Positions 1-7,898 of a stretch of 64,000 bases of DNA are shown piece by piece. How positions within the stretch are numbered: the first letter of the stretch is position 1; the number at the start of each line of letters is the position of its first letter. The notes under the pieces are model-generated. The model was not told where the DNA came from. It saw only the letters and a list, made by a program, of their open reading frames with translations, and did no database searches. The stretch comes from Phycisphaerales bacterium (GTDB lineage Bacteria; Planctomycetota; Phycisphaerae; Phycisphaerales; UBA1924), in NCBI GenBank assembly GCA_905339235.1, contig CAJPFG010000005.1, positions 1 through 64,000 on the forward strand. Reading direction: 5' to 3'. The position numbers were made by a program, and so were the translations under genes.

Positions 1-970
1 ACACGTCGGGCGACGTGCCCGAGGCGCCGCACGAGCCCGTGCCGTCCAGCGTGGCCGAGGAGGTGTCGAACGCGTAGGTGTTGCCGTCAGCCGCGGGCTC
101 GGGGCTGCCGCAGTTGTCGTTGGCCGGCGGCGGGGGGGCCACGTTGACGTCCAGGGTGCCGGTGCCGCTCTGACCGTTGTACCCGCCGATGGTGATATGG
201 ATCGGGACCCCGGCTGTGGTGGCGATGGTCATCTGGCTCTGCAGGCCGCAGAAGTCGTCGATGCAGCCCAGGTCCGAGCCGCCGCAGGTCGTCCCGAACA
301 TGAGCATGGTGTCGAAGCCCGAGCCGCAGAGGCTGACGATGGTGGCGCCGTCCGCGGTTGGCGTGTACGTCCAGTGCAGATCCTTGGCCCCGCCGAAGCC
401 GCAGGCCCAGGCCGCGTCGGTGGTGGCGGCGGAGGTGTCGAAGGGGAACGAGCCCTCGCCGATGGCGATAGAGCCCGCGCAATCATCGTTCGGCGGGGGC
501 GGGGGCGGGGGCGGAGGCGGGGGAATCGGTCCCGACGAGTCATAAATCACGACCAGGCCGCTCCCCGTCGCACCGCCTGCGAAACTGGCGATGCGGAAGA
601 AGTAGGGCACGCCCGCGGTGACCGCGAAGTCGAGTTCCGTCTGCAGCCCGCAGAAGTCGTCCAGGCATGCGAGTTCGGTCCCGACGCAATCGGAGTACAC
701 AGAGAGGACGGTGTCCTCGCCGGTGTTGCCGCACGTCGAAGCCCGCGCTACGCCGGTAAACGTCGGCACGTACTGCAGGAACACGTCTTCGGCGGAGCCG
801 GTCGCGCCGCAGGAGCCCGGGAAGCTGTGCGTTGCTCCCACCAGGGTCCACGTGTACCAACCATCACCCACAACCGGAGACGATGCACAGTCGTCGGTTG
901 CCTGACCCAGCGCGGAGCCGGCGAATGCGCACAGCGCAAGCGCGGCCCCAATTCCCATCAACTTCCTCAT
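1..970 (-). CDS. Secreted repeat-domain protein, 3' end beyond window (partial)
   Basis: The frame is open from an ATG at 970 to the left edge, giving 323 visible residues. It starts with a Sec signal peptide (MRK, hydrophobic core, likely cut after ALG near residue 22). Three related beta-rich repeats of about 110-120 residues follow, each with a NDxC start, a CGSGFDT or CGNTGEDT segment and a LGCIDDFCGLQ-type segment. Repeats 1 and 2 are joined by an IPPPP linker with 11 consecutive prolines near residue 150. The N-terminal 145 residues closely match the next gene at 1203-2690, so the two are tandem duplicates. The paralogue ends in a dockerin-like tail, and this one probably does too, but that part is outside the window. 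Function is unknown. Extracellular location is inferred from the signal peptide and paired cysteines. Confidence 0.85.
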   Translation of the reverse strand, partial: MRKLMGIGAALALCAFAGSALGQATDDCASSPVVGDGWYTWTLVGATHSFPGSCGATGSAEDVFLQYVPTFTGVARASTCGNTGEDTVLSVYSDCVGTELACLDDFCGLQTELDFAVTAGVPYFFRIASFAGGATGSGLVVIYDSSGPIPPPPPPPPPPPNDDCAGSIAIGEGSFPFDTSAATTDAAWACGFGGAKDLHWTYTPTADGATIVSLCGSGFDTMLMFGTTCGGSDLGCIDDFCGLQSQMTIATTAGVPIHITIGGYNGQSGTGTLDVNVAPPPPANDNCGSPEPAADGNTYAFDTSSATLDGTGSCGASGTSPDV

Positions 971-1043
971 GCGACACACCCTTTCTCGCCTGAAAAGACC
1001 CCACTCACTGACCACCCCGAGACACCGGAGTGCGGAGCAGCAT

Positions 1044-1073
1044 CTATTTGACAGAATTCCCAGCGGTTGTCAA
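1044..1073 (-). promoter_or_regulatory. Predicted sigma-70-type promoter for the partial gene ending at 970
   Basis: On the minus strand a perfect TTGACA (-35) lies at 1073-1068. After an 18-base gap comes AAATAG (-10-like) at 1049-1044. The start codon at 970 is about 70 bases further on. The upstream region is AT-richer than its surroundings. The -10 match is weak, so this is a prediction only. A TTGACA also lies upstream of the paralogous gene (2799-2794), but without a clear -10 at the usual distance. Confidence 0.35.
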
Positions 1074-1139
1074 CTATTTCCAACTTGCGTTCGCAAAATC
1101 GAAGGCAAACAGCGTCCACACGCGGGACGGCGCACTATC

Positions 1140-1175
1140 AAAAAAGGCCCCTCGGGACGTTTGTCCCGAAGGGCC
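1140..1175 (-). terminator. Rho-independent terminator of the 1203-2690 gene
   Basis: A 13-base stem (one mismatch) with a GTTT/AAAC loop lies at 1146-1175. On the minus strand it is followed by six T residues (1145-1140). It begins 28 bases after the stop codon of the secreted protein gene and separates it from the tandem paralogue's promoter. Confidence 0.8.
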
Positions 1176-1202
1176 CGGTGGGATGCACAAGGGCTGAAGT
1201 TG

Positions 1203-2690
1203 CTAGCAGTTGAGAGTGAGATACTCGGAGTACTCGACGTCAAAGCCGTTCTCGGCTCCGTCCTGGTTGAGGTCCGCGCTGGGCTGGCAGAAGTTGCTGA
1301 AGTCGCCGTTCACGGCCTGCTCGGTGGCCTCGACGTCGAAGCCGTTCAGGCTGCCGTCGCAGTTGGTATCGGCAACGTCGCACGGGTTGCCGCCGCAGCC
1401 GGCCGCGAAGGTCATCGTGAACCAGTAGTCGCTGTTGGTGCCGCAGACGGTGCCGCCGTCAAAGCCGGCGGTTCCCATCCACATGACGTACGTGCCGGCA
1501 GCCAAGGTGACGGACATGCTGAAGTCTGTGAGGCAGGCCGTGGGATACGCCGAGCCGACGACCGTGAGCCCGGCGCAGCCGAGGTTCATGTCGATCAGCA
1601 GGGCCTGCGCGTTGAACTGAGTTTGCCCGGTGACCGTGACGGTGTCCTCGGCCGGAAGAGTGAACATCCACCAATCCGTGTCACGGTACGAGGTGGTGGA
1701 CCAGTTCGTGCCGCGGACGGTCTCGCCGCAAGCGAGGGATCCGTAGATTTCCGGGGTGACGTTGCAGCCGCCATTGACGGTGTCGTTGGGGCCCTGGTTC
1801 GGGTCGCAAACCTCGGGCTCGATGGTGGCACCGCTGGGCGGGGTGAAGGGTCCGATGCAGGGCGGACCGATGGTGAGTGTTCCGTCGCCGGTACTGCCGG
1901 AGTACCCGCCGATGGTGATGTGGACAACCTCACCCACCGCAACGACGCGAGTCATGGTCTGCTGCAGCCCGCAGGGGCCGTCGTCCAGGCAGCCATAGTC
2001 GCCCGAGCCGCAGGAAGAGCCAAGCATCATGGCGGTGTCAAACCCGCTGCCGCAGGTGCTGAACTCGACGGGGCCGGCGCTGGTGGCCGTGTACGCGTAG
2101 TGGATGTCGGCCCCGCCTCCGGCGCAGGACCACGCCGAATCGGTGGTGGCGCCGACCGTGGTGAACGCTGCGGTGCCGTCGAGCGCGACGAGCGGCCCAT
2201 CGGTGCAGTTATCACCCGGAGTACCACCGCCCGGGGGAGGAGGCACCGGGCCGGACGAATCGTAAACGACGATCAGGCCGCTGCCCGTCGCGCCGCCGCC
2301 GAAACTGGCGATGCGGACGAAGTAGGGCACCCCGGCCGTGACCGGGAAATCGAGTTGGGTCTGCAAACCGCAGAAATCGTCGAGGCATGCGAGTTCGGTA
2401 CCGGCGCAATCGGAGTACACGGCGAGGACCGTGTCTTCGCTGGTGTTTCCGCAGGTCGAAGCCCGCGCCACGCCGGTGTAGGTGGGCACGTATTGGAGGA
2501 ACACGTCTTCGGCGACGCTGGTTCCGCCACACGACCCCGCCACGCTGTTGGTCGCCCCGACCAGCGACCACGAGTACCAGCCGTCTCCCACGACCGGGGA
2601 CGACGCGCAGTCGTCCGTCGCCTGACCCAACGCATTGCCTGCGAGCGCGCACAGCGCGAGCGCGGCCAAACTTGAAATGGACTTCCTCAT
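1203..2690 (-). CDS. Secreted repeat protein with GC-type dockerin-like tail
   Basis: This gene encodes 495 residues. The start at 2690 gives a clean signal peptide (MRKSISS, hydrophobic stretch, ALGQA) identical in style to the paralogue at 1-970; an in-frame ATG further upstream would spoil it. Two beta-rich repeats (about residues 28-150 and 160-265), joined by a PPPPGGG linker, carry the same cysteine-containing segments as the paralogue. A third beta domain (about 290-435) has a DTDWWMFTLP motif like pre-peptidase C-terminal domains. The last 58 residues hold two EF-hand-like loops, DTNCDGSLNGFD and DLNQDGAENGFD, as in planctomycete GC-type dockerin-anchored proteins. Calcium binding and surface attachment are inferred from family; the ligand is unknown. 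Confidence 0.85.
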   Translation of the reverse strand: MRKSISSLAALALCALAGNALGQATDDCASSPVVGDGWYSWSLVGATNSVAGSCGGTSVAEDVFLQYVPTYTGVARASTCGNTSEDTVLAVYSDCAGTELACLDDFCGLQTQLDFPVTAGVPYFVRIASFGGGATGSGLIVVYDSSGPVPPPPGGGTPGDNCTDGPLVALDGTAAFTTVGATTDSAWSCAGGGADIHYAYTATSAGPVEFSTCGSGFDTAMMLGSSCGSGDYGCLDDGPCGLQQTMTRVVAVGEVVHITIGGYSGSTGDGTLTIGPPCIGPFTPPSGATIEPEVCDPNQGPNDTVNGGCNVTPEIYGSLACGETVRGTNWSTTSYRDTDWWMFTLPAEDTVTVTGQTQFNAQALLIDMNLGCAGLTVVGSAYPTACLTDFSMSVTLAAGTYVMWMGTAGFDGGTVCGTNSDYWFTMTFAAGCGGNPCDVADTNCDGSLNGFDVEATEQAVNGDFSNFCQPSADLNQDGAENGFDVEYSEYLTLNC

Positions 2691-2906
2691 ACAAGGCCCT
2701 TTCTCGCCCCCGGGGCGATGAAACCTCCCAGTCAGCACGGCCACACACGACGGCGTGCCTATTTAGGATTCATTGGACCACAATACAGGGGATTGTCAAG
2801 TGAAATAGGATGTACATGTCCTAGAACCGACATTCGCTGCGCGGGGAAACCCGGGGCGTGGCGCGTGGCGACGCGTCGCGCCCGCGGATCTTGCTACCCT
2901 CGCCCC

Positions 2907-5000
2907 ATGCTCATCAGCCGGCACTGGCTATTGCAGTATCTGGACCCGCGCCCGGAGAACGAACGTCTCGAAGAGGCTTTGATCGAAAGCGGATTCCCAA
3001 TAGAAGCCCGGGAAACTCTCCCCGGTGGAAACGCCCGCCTCGACGTGGAGATCACCAGCAATCGCGGTGACTGCCTCTCGCACCTCGGGCTGGCCCGCGA
3101 AGTCGCGGCCAAACTGGGGCTTCGGTTCGTGCCGCCCGCGTGCCCCGAACTTTCGCCCGGGGCCGGTTCGGTTGGTCAGGCGATCGCCTTGGAAAACCGC
3201 GTACCTCAGGCGTGTCCGAGATTCACATTGCGTGTGATCCGAGGCGCCAAGATCGGCCCGAGCCCGTCGTGGCTGCGCGAAGCCCTGGAATCGGTCGGCC
3301 AGAGATCGATCAACAACGTGGTGGATGTCACGAACTTCATTTCGTTTGAATGGGGCAATCCCTGCCATGCCTTCGATCTGGCCAAGTTGGCCGGCGGCAA
3401 GTTGGTCATTCGTCACGCCGCCGCGGGAGAGATGCTCACGACGCTCGACGGCAAGTCCCGCAAACTGGCGGCGGACGAACTGGTCGTGGCCGATGGCGTT
3501 CGCGCGCAGAGCCTCGCGGGAATCATGGGCGGCGCGGAAAGCGAAGTTTCCGGGGCGACCACCGGCGTCGTGATCGAGATGGCCACGTGGGACCCCGTCG
3601 CGGTGCGCCGCGCGGCCCGCCGGCACCAACTGCGCACCGACGCCTCGCACCGCTTCGAGCGGCTCGTGGACCCGCGGACGATCGACGCGGCGGCGGCGCG
3701 ATGCGCGGCGCTCATTCTCGAAGCGGCCGGCGGGCAACTGTGCGAAGGGATGCTGGAAGAGGGTCGGCCGCGCGAGCAGCCAACCCGCATTCGATTCCGT
3801 CCGTCGAGATGCCGCGCCCTCCTGGGCGTCGATCTGACCACGCAGGCCATGGTCGGGGCCATGCGCCGGCTCGAAATCGATGTCGGGCCGGTGGGGCGCG
3901 CGGGCGAAGAGTTGGTTTGCACGGCTCCGGTCTTCCGCCCGGACCTCACGCGCGAGGCGGACCTGATCGAAGAAGTGGCGCGAATGGTGGGCCTTTCGGC
4001 CGTGCCCGTGCACGGAACGATGCCCGTGGCCGTGGCGGCGCCGCAGAAGTCGGAAAACGCCCGGCGCGAGTTGGCGGGCGTGCTCGCGGGGCTGGGGTTC
4101 TACGAGTGCGTGTCGTTCAGTTTCACGGATCGCAAATCGGCCGCGGCGTTCATGCCGGCGGGCCTGACCACCATCGAGATTTCTGATGACCGCCGGGGTG
4201 AGGAGCCCGCGCTGCGTCCGAGCGTGCTTGCGGGGCTGCTGGGGTGCCGGCGAAAGAACCAGCACGGGCTGGTGCAGGCCCAGGGCGGCGTGCGGCTGTA
4301 CGAGATCGCAGCGGTTTTCGGCGAGCAGCGAATGCCGGGCGGGGCGCCGACCACCATCGAAAACGTCAACGCGGCGTTGCTGCTGGATGTGCCGATCAAG
4401 GGTCGCGCCGCGGGGATATCGGAGTTGCAGCATGGTGTCCGGCTGATGCGGGGAGCGATCGAAACGCTGGTCCGGGCCATGGCGGGACCGGACGCGGCCC
4501 TGGAAATCACTCCGAGCGAGCCCCACGCGCCGGCCTTTGACGAACGCGCGTTCGCGAGGGTCGCACTGGACGGCCGCGCGTTGGGCTATCTCGGACTGAT
4601 CGCAGGGGCCACGCAACAGGCATTCGACCTGGCGGCCCCGCTGGTCGGCGCCGAACTGAACTTGGCGGCGTTGCTGGCGGGATTCCCGCCCCGATCGTTC
4701 GTGCACACCCTGCCGCTGTTTCCCGGCATCGAGCGGGACCTTTCGCTGGTGGTGGCGGAGACGACGCGGTGGGCCGCGGTCGAGCGGGCCGTGCGAGCGA
4801 ACGCGGCTCCGCCGTTCGAGGGCGTGTCGTTTGTGGGGACGTTCCGCGGGGCCCAGGTCGGGAAGGGCCGCAAGTCGGTGACGCTGCGGCTGTCGTACCG
4901 CGATCCGGCCCGCACGCTGCGTCACGAGGAAGTGGACGGCCCGGTGGAGACGCTGGTGGGCGTGCTGAGACGGGAACTGGGTGCGGAACTTCGCGCGTGA
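2907..5000 (+). CDS. pheT: Phenylalanyl-tRNA synthetase beta subunit, short form
   Basis: PheT pairs with PheS to charge tRNA-Phe. The start at 2907 gives MLISRHWLLQYLD, the usual B1 beginning, and 697 residues. Visible domains are a short B1 start, the SNRGDC segment (about residue 50), B3/B4 editing (about 110-290), B5 (about 295-375), a catalytic-like core (about 380-595) and a C-terminal FDX-ACB anticodon-binding domain (about 605-697). The chain passes from residue 40 directly to LDVEITSNRGDC. The roughly 110-residue EMAP-type tRNA-binding (B2) domain of E. coli PheT is therefore absent, which explains the shortness against the usual ~800 residues. pheS is not adjacent: the upstream gene is divergent and the downstream gene is ilvE. 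Confidence 0.93.
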   Translation: MLISRHWLLQYLDPRPENERLEEALIESGFPIEARETLPGGNARLDVEITSNRGDCLSHLGLAREVAAKLGLRFVPPACPELSPGAGSVGQAIALENRVPQACPRFTLRVIRGAKIGPSPSWLREALESVGQRSINNVVDVTNFISFEWGNPCHAFDLAKLAGGKLVIRHAAAGEMLTTLDGKSRKLAADELVVADGVRAQSLAGIMGGAESEVSGATTGVVIEMATWDPVAVRRAARRHQLRTDASHRFERLVDPRTIDAAAARCAALILEAAGGQLCEGMLEEGRPREQPTRIRFRPSRCRALLGVDLTTQAMVGAMRRLEIDVGPVGRAGEELVCTAPVFRPDLTREADLIEEVARMVGLSAVPVHGTMPVAVAAPQKSENARRELAGVLAGLGFYECVSFSFTDRKSAAAFMPAGLTTIEISDDRRGEEPALRPSVLAGLLGCRRKNQHGLVQAQGGVRLYEIAAVFGEQRMPGGAPTTIENVNAALLLDVPIKGRAAGISELQHGVRLMRGAIETLVRAMAGPDAALEITPSEPHAPAFDERAFARVALDGRALGYLGLIAGATQQAFDLAAPLVGAELNLAALLAGFPPRSFVHTLPLFPGIERDLSLVVAETTRWAAVERAVRANAAPPFEGVSFVGTFRGAQVGKGRKSVTLRLSYRDPARTLRHEEVDGPVETLVGVLRRELGAELRA

Positions 5001-5101
5001 GCGCCGCGCATAATGCGCCGCGTGCAAATCGCATCTCGCGCTTCTACGATTCCGTGTCCGTCGCGCGCGTGCGCGGTGGCTTCGCACCAAGGAGACCTGC
5101 C

Positions 5102-6172
5102 ATGACCGTGAGAGCCGCGTCGCGTTCAACCACACGCAAGACCCCGGGCACGCGCGAGCAGCAGGCCTCCGCGAAGACCAAGGCCAAGGCCGCGAAGACA
5201 CCGCGCGTGGACGTGAAGAAACTCCCCAGCCTCGCCCTCCGCCACATCTGGGCGGGCGATGCGGGCGTGGGCGATAAGCCCTTCATCTGGGTCAACGGCC
5301 AACTCCAGCCCAAGAGCAAGGCGATGGTCAGCGTGTACGACCACGGCCTGCTCTACGGCGACGGCGTCTTCGAGGGCATCCGCGTCTACAACGGCAAGAT
5401 CTTCAAGTGCCAGTCGCACATGTCGCGCCTGTACAAATGCGCCGAGAAAATCCACCTGCGCATCCCCGTCTCACCCGACGACATGGTCCAGATCCAGCGC
5501 GACTGCATCGCCGCCAACGGAATCTCCGACGGCTACATCCGCCTGGTGATCACCCGCGGCTACGGCACGCTGGGGCTGGACCCGCGCAAGTGCCCCGTCC
5601 CCGGCGTCATCTGCATCGCCGACCAGATCGCCCTCTACCCGCCGGAGTTCTACGAGTCGGGCATGAAGGTCATCGTCGCCAAGCGGCCCAAGACGCCGGT
5701 GGCGTGCCTCGATCCTCGGATCAAGAGCCTGAACTACCTGAACAACATCCTCGCCAAGGTCGAGGCCATCGAGCACGGCTGCCACGAGGCGGTCATGCTC
5801 TCACCCGAGGGATGGGTCACCGAGTGCACCGGCGACAACATCTTCGTGATCAAGGACGGCAAGATCTACACACCCCCGCCCGTGAGCGGCGAGAACGACA
5901 AGGTCGCCGGCGGCCTGCTCGAGGGCGTCACCCGCCGCTTCGTGATCGACACTCTGGCCCCGCGCTGCGGCCTGGACGTCGAGGAGCGGATGATGCGCCT
6001 GGAGTTCCTGCTCGCGGCCGACGAGATGTTCCTGACCGGCACGGCCGCGGAGATCATCGCCGTCCCGCAGATCGACGAGACGCGCATCAGCGAGGGCGAG
6101 GGCCCGATCACCAAGAAACTCCGCATGACGTTCCGGGAGATCGTGACGTCGGAGGAGATTCCCGAGGATTGA
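5102..6172 (+). CDS. ilvE: Branched-chain amino acid aminotransferase
   Basis: A PLP-dependent fold-type IV aminotransferase of 356 residues, expected to make the last step of Val, Leu and Ile synthesis. The ATG at 5102 follows a strong AAGGAG ribosome-binding site. The core (from about residue 45) carries YDHGLLYGDGVFEGIR and the PLP-lysine segment KSLNYLNN, followed by ECTGDNIF and FLTGTAAEI motifs typical of IlvE. The first ~40 residues are an unusual Lys/Ala/Thr/Arg-rich basic extension with no hydrophobic core. It is absent from E. coli IlvE and its role is unknown. A terminator follows directly. Confidence 0.92.
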   Translation: MTVRAASRSTTRKTPGTREQQASAKTKAKAAKTPRVDVKKLPSLALRHIWAGDAGVGDKPFIWVNGQLQPKSKAMVSVYDHGLLYGDGVFEGIRVYNGKIFKCQSHMSRLYKCAEKIHLRIPVSPDDMVQIQRDCIAANGISDGYIRLVITRGYGTLGLDPRKCPVPGVICIADQIALYPPEFYESGMKVIVAKRPKTPVACLDPRIKSLNYLNNILAKVEAIEHGCHEAVMLSPEGWVTECTGDNIFVIKDGKIYTPPPVSGENDKVAGGLLEGVTRRFVIDTLAPRCGLDVEERMMRLEFLLAADEMFLTGTAAEIIAVPQIDETRISEGEGPITKKLRMTFREIVTSEEIPED

Positions 6173-6190
6173 GCCGCTCCAATGAACCGG

Positions 6191-6514
6191 TCAACAGCCC
6201 CCGCTTTCGGCGGGGTTTTCTCGTGGACGGGCGATCCCGGCATGTCCATGCTCACGTGCTCGCTCCGCGATGGTGCCTACGGAGAGAGAAAGTATGGCAA
6301 TCAGCGATCGGTCGCGCGCAAACTTCCTCAAGGCCCAGACGACTCACGTGTCTGGACTCGAATGATCTCCGTGCCCGCAGTGCACCTGCCACCCGCTGTC
6401 GGCGCTGTCCAACGGGGTATCACGCACCGCACAGAGAATCGGCCGGCGCTGGCGCGCGACGTGCGTGCAGACGACGACGGCGAGGTTCGAGTCGCGCATT
6501 TCCGGATACTCCAT
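6191..6514 (-). pseudogene. Frameshifted DUF2185/Imm33-like protein remnant
   Basis: Directly after neuC (start 6514, 4 bases past its stop) an ATG opens a 56-codon frame ending at 6344. It holds PILCAVRDTP, DSGWQVHCG and HGDHS. The pattern (voiced-H...RPIL.AVR..., then DSGWQ..CG) resembles DUF2185/Imm33-type proteins. The expected continuation is present but in other frames: VSRLGLEEV, then RDRSLIAILSLSVGTIAERARE. At least two frameshifts therefore separate the conserved blocks. The third block stays open to 6191, across the ilvE terminator hairpin. Family members include toxin-immunity proteins; no toxin is adjacent. The family assignment is by eye and moderately secure. The broken state is directly visible unless there are sequencing errors. 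Confidence 0.55.
6198..6221 (+). terminator. Rho-independent terminator after ilvE
   Basis: CCCCGC and GCGGGG arms enclose a 5-base TTTCG loop at 6199-6215, followed by TTTTCT. The hairpin lies 26 bases after the ilvE stop. It also lies in the tail of the degenerate minus-strand gene running toward it. Confidence 0.8.
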
Positions 6515-6518
6515 GTCG

Positions 6519-7673
6519 TCAGTACGTGCACCGCTTGCGGAGCGAGTCGCGGCCTTCGGGGCCCGCCGCCGCGAGGATGGCCGCGATTCGTTCTCCCGCG
6601 TTCCCCTTGCCGAAGGGATGGGCGTGCGGGCCGCGCAGCGTGCGGGCTTTGGAGACCGCGGCACGCACGTCTTCCGCGCCTTCGCGTTCCACGTGAATGA
6701 CATTTCCGCAGCGCTCGCGCCCCGCCTGGCGACGCCCGACGTCCACCGCCGGAAGCCCGATCGCCGCCGCCTCGATCAAGGCCGCCGAACTGTTGCCGAC
6801 CATCACCCCCCCGCCGCTCGCCAGGCGCTTGAGCACGCCGACAAACTGCGCCCGTGGAAGGTGCGCCCGTTCCACGACGCCCGTCGCGCCGAGAATCGCG
6901 CGGAGCGTGCCGTCGCGCCCCGGATCGAGGTTCGGGTGCAGCGCGAGCACACGCGCGCCGGAGAGTCCTTCGAGCACCTGCGCCGCCGCGGCCTCTTCCG
7001 TCTCGTCGTCGCGCCCGATCGGGTGCATCAGGAACAGCACGGTGGGCGAGCCCAACTCCGCGAACGCGGTGTCGTTCAGTGATGTGATCGCCGCCAGATC
7101 GTCGATCGCGGGCGATCCGACCACATGCACCCGCGCCGGGTCCTCGCCCATCCGCAACAGACGCTCGCCGCTCGCCGCCGTCGCGGGGAAATGCAGGTGC
7201 GCCATCTTGGAGATCGCGTGGCGCATGGCCTCGTCGGCGACGCCCTCGGCCCGGTCCCCGCCGTGGATGTGCGCCAGCGCGAACCCGCCGATGCCCGCGG
7301 CGGCCGCGCCGGCGAAGGCCTCGATGCGGTCGCCCAACACCACGACCCAGCCGGGCTTCAGTTGCTCAAACATCCGCCCGAAGCGCGACACGCCGATGCC
7401 CACGGCCTCGACATCCGCCGCACGGCCGGTACGGCCGGCCACCTGCATGGGGATCGCCGCGGCGATCAGGAACTCCTTCTTCACCTCGTGATACGTCAGC
7501 CCCGGCGACACCAGGTGCGACCCCGCGGCGATCACGGCGAGTTCCAGATGCGGATGCTTCTCGACGGCCTTCATGACAGGCCGCAGCAACCCGAACTCGG
7601 CGCGCGAGCCGGTGACGACCGCGATGCGGGTGCGGGTCTGCTGGGACGGTGGAAGGTCAACGGGAACGGTCAT
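6519..7673 (-). CDS. neuC: UDP/GDP-sugar 2-epimerase (hydrolysing), NeuC/LegG type
   Basis: A 384-residue GT-B-fold epimerase that would release a 2-epimerised amino sugar (ManNAc or its diacetamido analogue) from the nucleotide sugar, the first step to nonulosonic acids. Near the N-terminus it has IAVVTGSRAEFGLL, the NeuC signature. Further on are VLGDRIEAFAGA, HIHGGDRAEGVADEAMRHAISKMAHLHF and VGNSSAALIEAA, all characteristic of the family. Expression with neuB and neuA upstream in the same direction supports the pathway. Whether the substrate is UDP-GlcNAc (sialic acid) or a GDP-linked diacetamido sugar (legionaminic acid) cannot be decided from sequence. The start at 7673 lies inside the end of a degenerate antitoxin reading frame. 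Confidence 0.88.
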   Translation of the reverse strand: MTVPVDLPPSQQTRTRIAVVTGSRAEFGLLRPVMKAVEKHPHLELAVIAAGSHLVSPGLTYHEVKKEFLIAAAIPMQVAGRTGRAADVEAVGIGVSRFGRMFEQLKPGWVVVLGDRIEAFAGAAAAGIGGFALAHIHGGDRAEGVADEAMRHAISKMAHLHFPATAASGERLLRMGEDPARVHVVGSPAIDDLAAITSLNDTAFAELGSPTVLFLMHPIGRDDETEEAAAAQVLEGLSGARVLALHPNLDPGRDGTLRAILGATGVVERAHLPRAQFVGVLKRLASGGGVMVGNSSAALIEAAAIGLPAVDVGRRQAGRERCGNVIHVEREGAEDVRAAVSKARTLRGPHAHPFGKGNAGERIAAILAAAGPEGRDSLRKRCTY

Positions 7674-7889
7674 CGCGAGTGGGATAGGGCCCGGTGGAGC
7701 GGAAGTTCATGGCTCGAACGCCTTCCTCAAACCTCCTCATGGCTTGCTCACGTTGCTCGGGCGTGGGGGTGGAGGGCGATTCGACCGTCAGCCGGACTCT
7801 CTCGTGCTCGCGCAGGTTGAGCCACTCTGGGGCCGCAACACCCCATTCTCATAGACCGCTTCAACAACTTGCTTGCCTCGCGACACCAT
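7657..7889 (-). pseudogene. Frameshifted DUF104 (AF2212-like) antitoxin remnant
   Basis: Between neuB and neuC the minus strand reads MVSRGKQVVEAVYENGVLRP, then runs to a stop after 14 more codons. Shifted by one base at a CGGCCCC tract, the frame continues as PEWLNLREHERVRLTVES. Together these make the hallmark of DUF104/UPF0165 antitoxins (EAVYENGVLRPL...L.E.ERVRLTVE). The second frame continues through a charged helix and ends at 7657, overlapping the neuC start by 17 bases. One inserted base would restore a protein of about 77 residues. Such antitoxins normally precede a PIN-domain toxin; here the next gene is neuC, so the toxin is missing. A homopolymer sequencing error is the alternative explanation for the frameshift. 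Confidence 0.65.
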
Positions 7890-7898
7890 GCGCCAATC

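Noticed and set aside
2928-5201. Long minus-strand open frame opposite pheT
   Set aside because: Arg/His-rich antisense shadow of pheT.
6686-6701. Second parS-like site (CGTTCCACGTGAATGA) in neuC
   Set aside because: It differs from the consensus at three defined positions.
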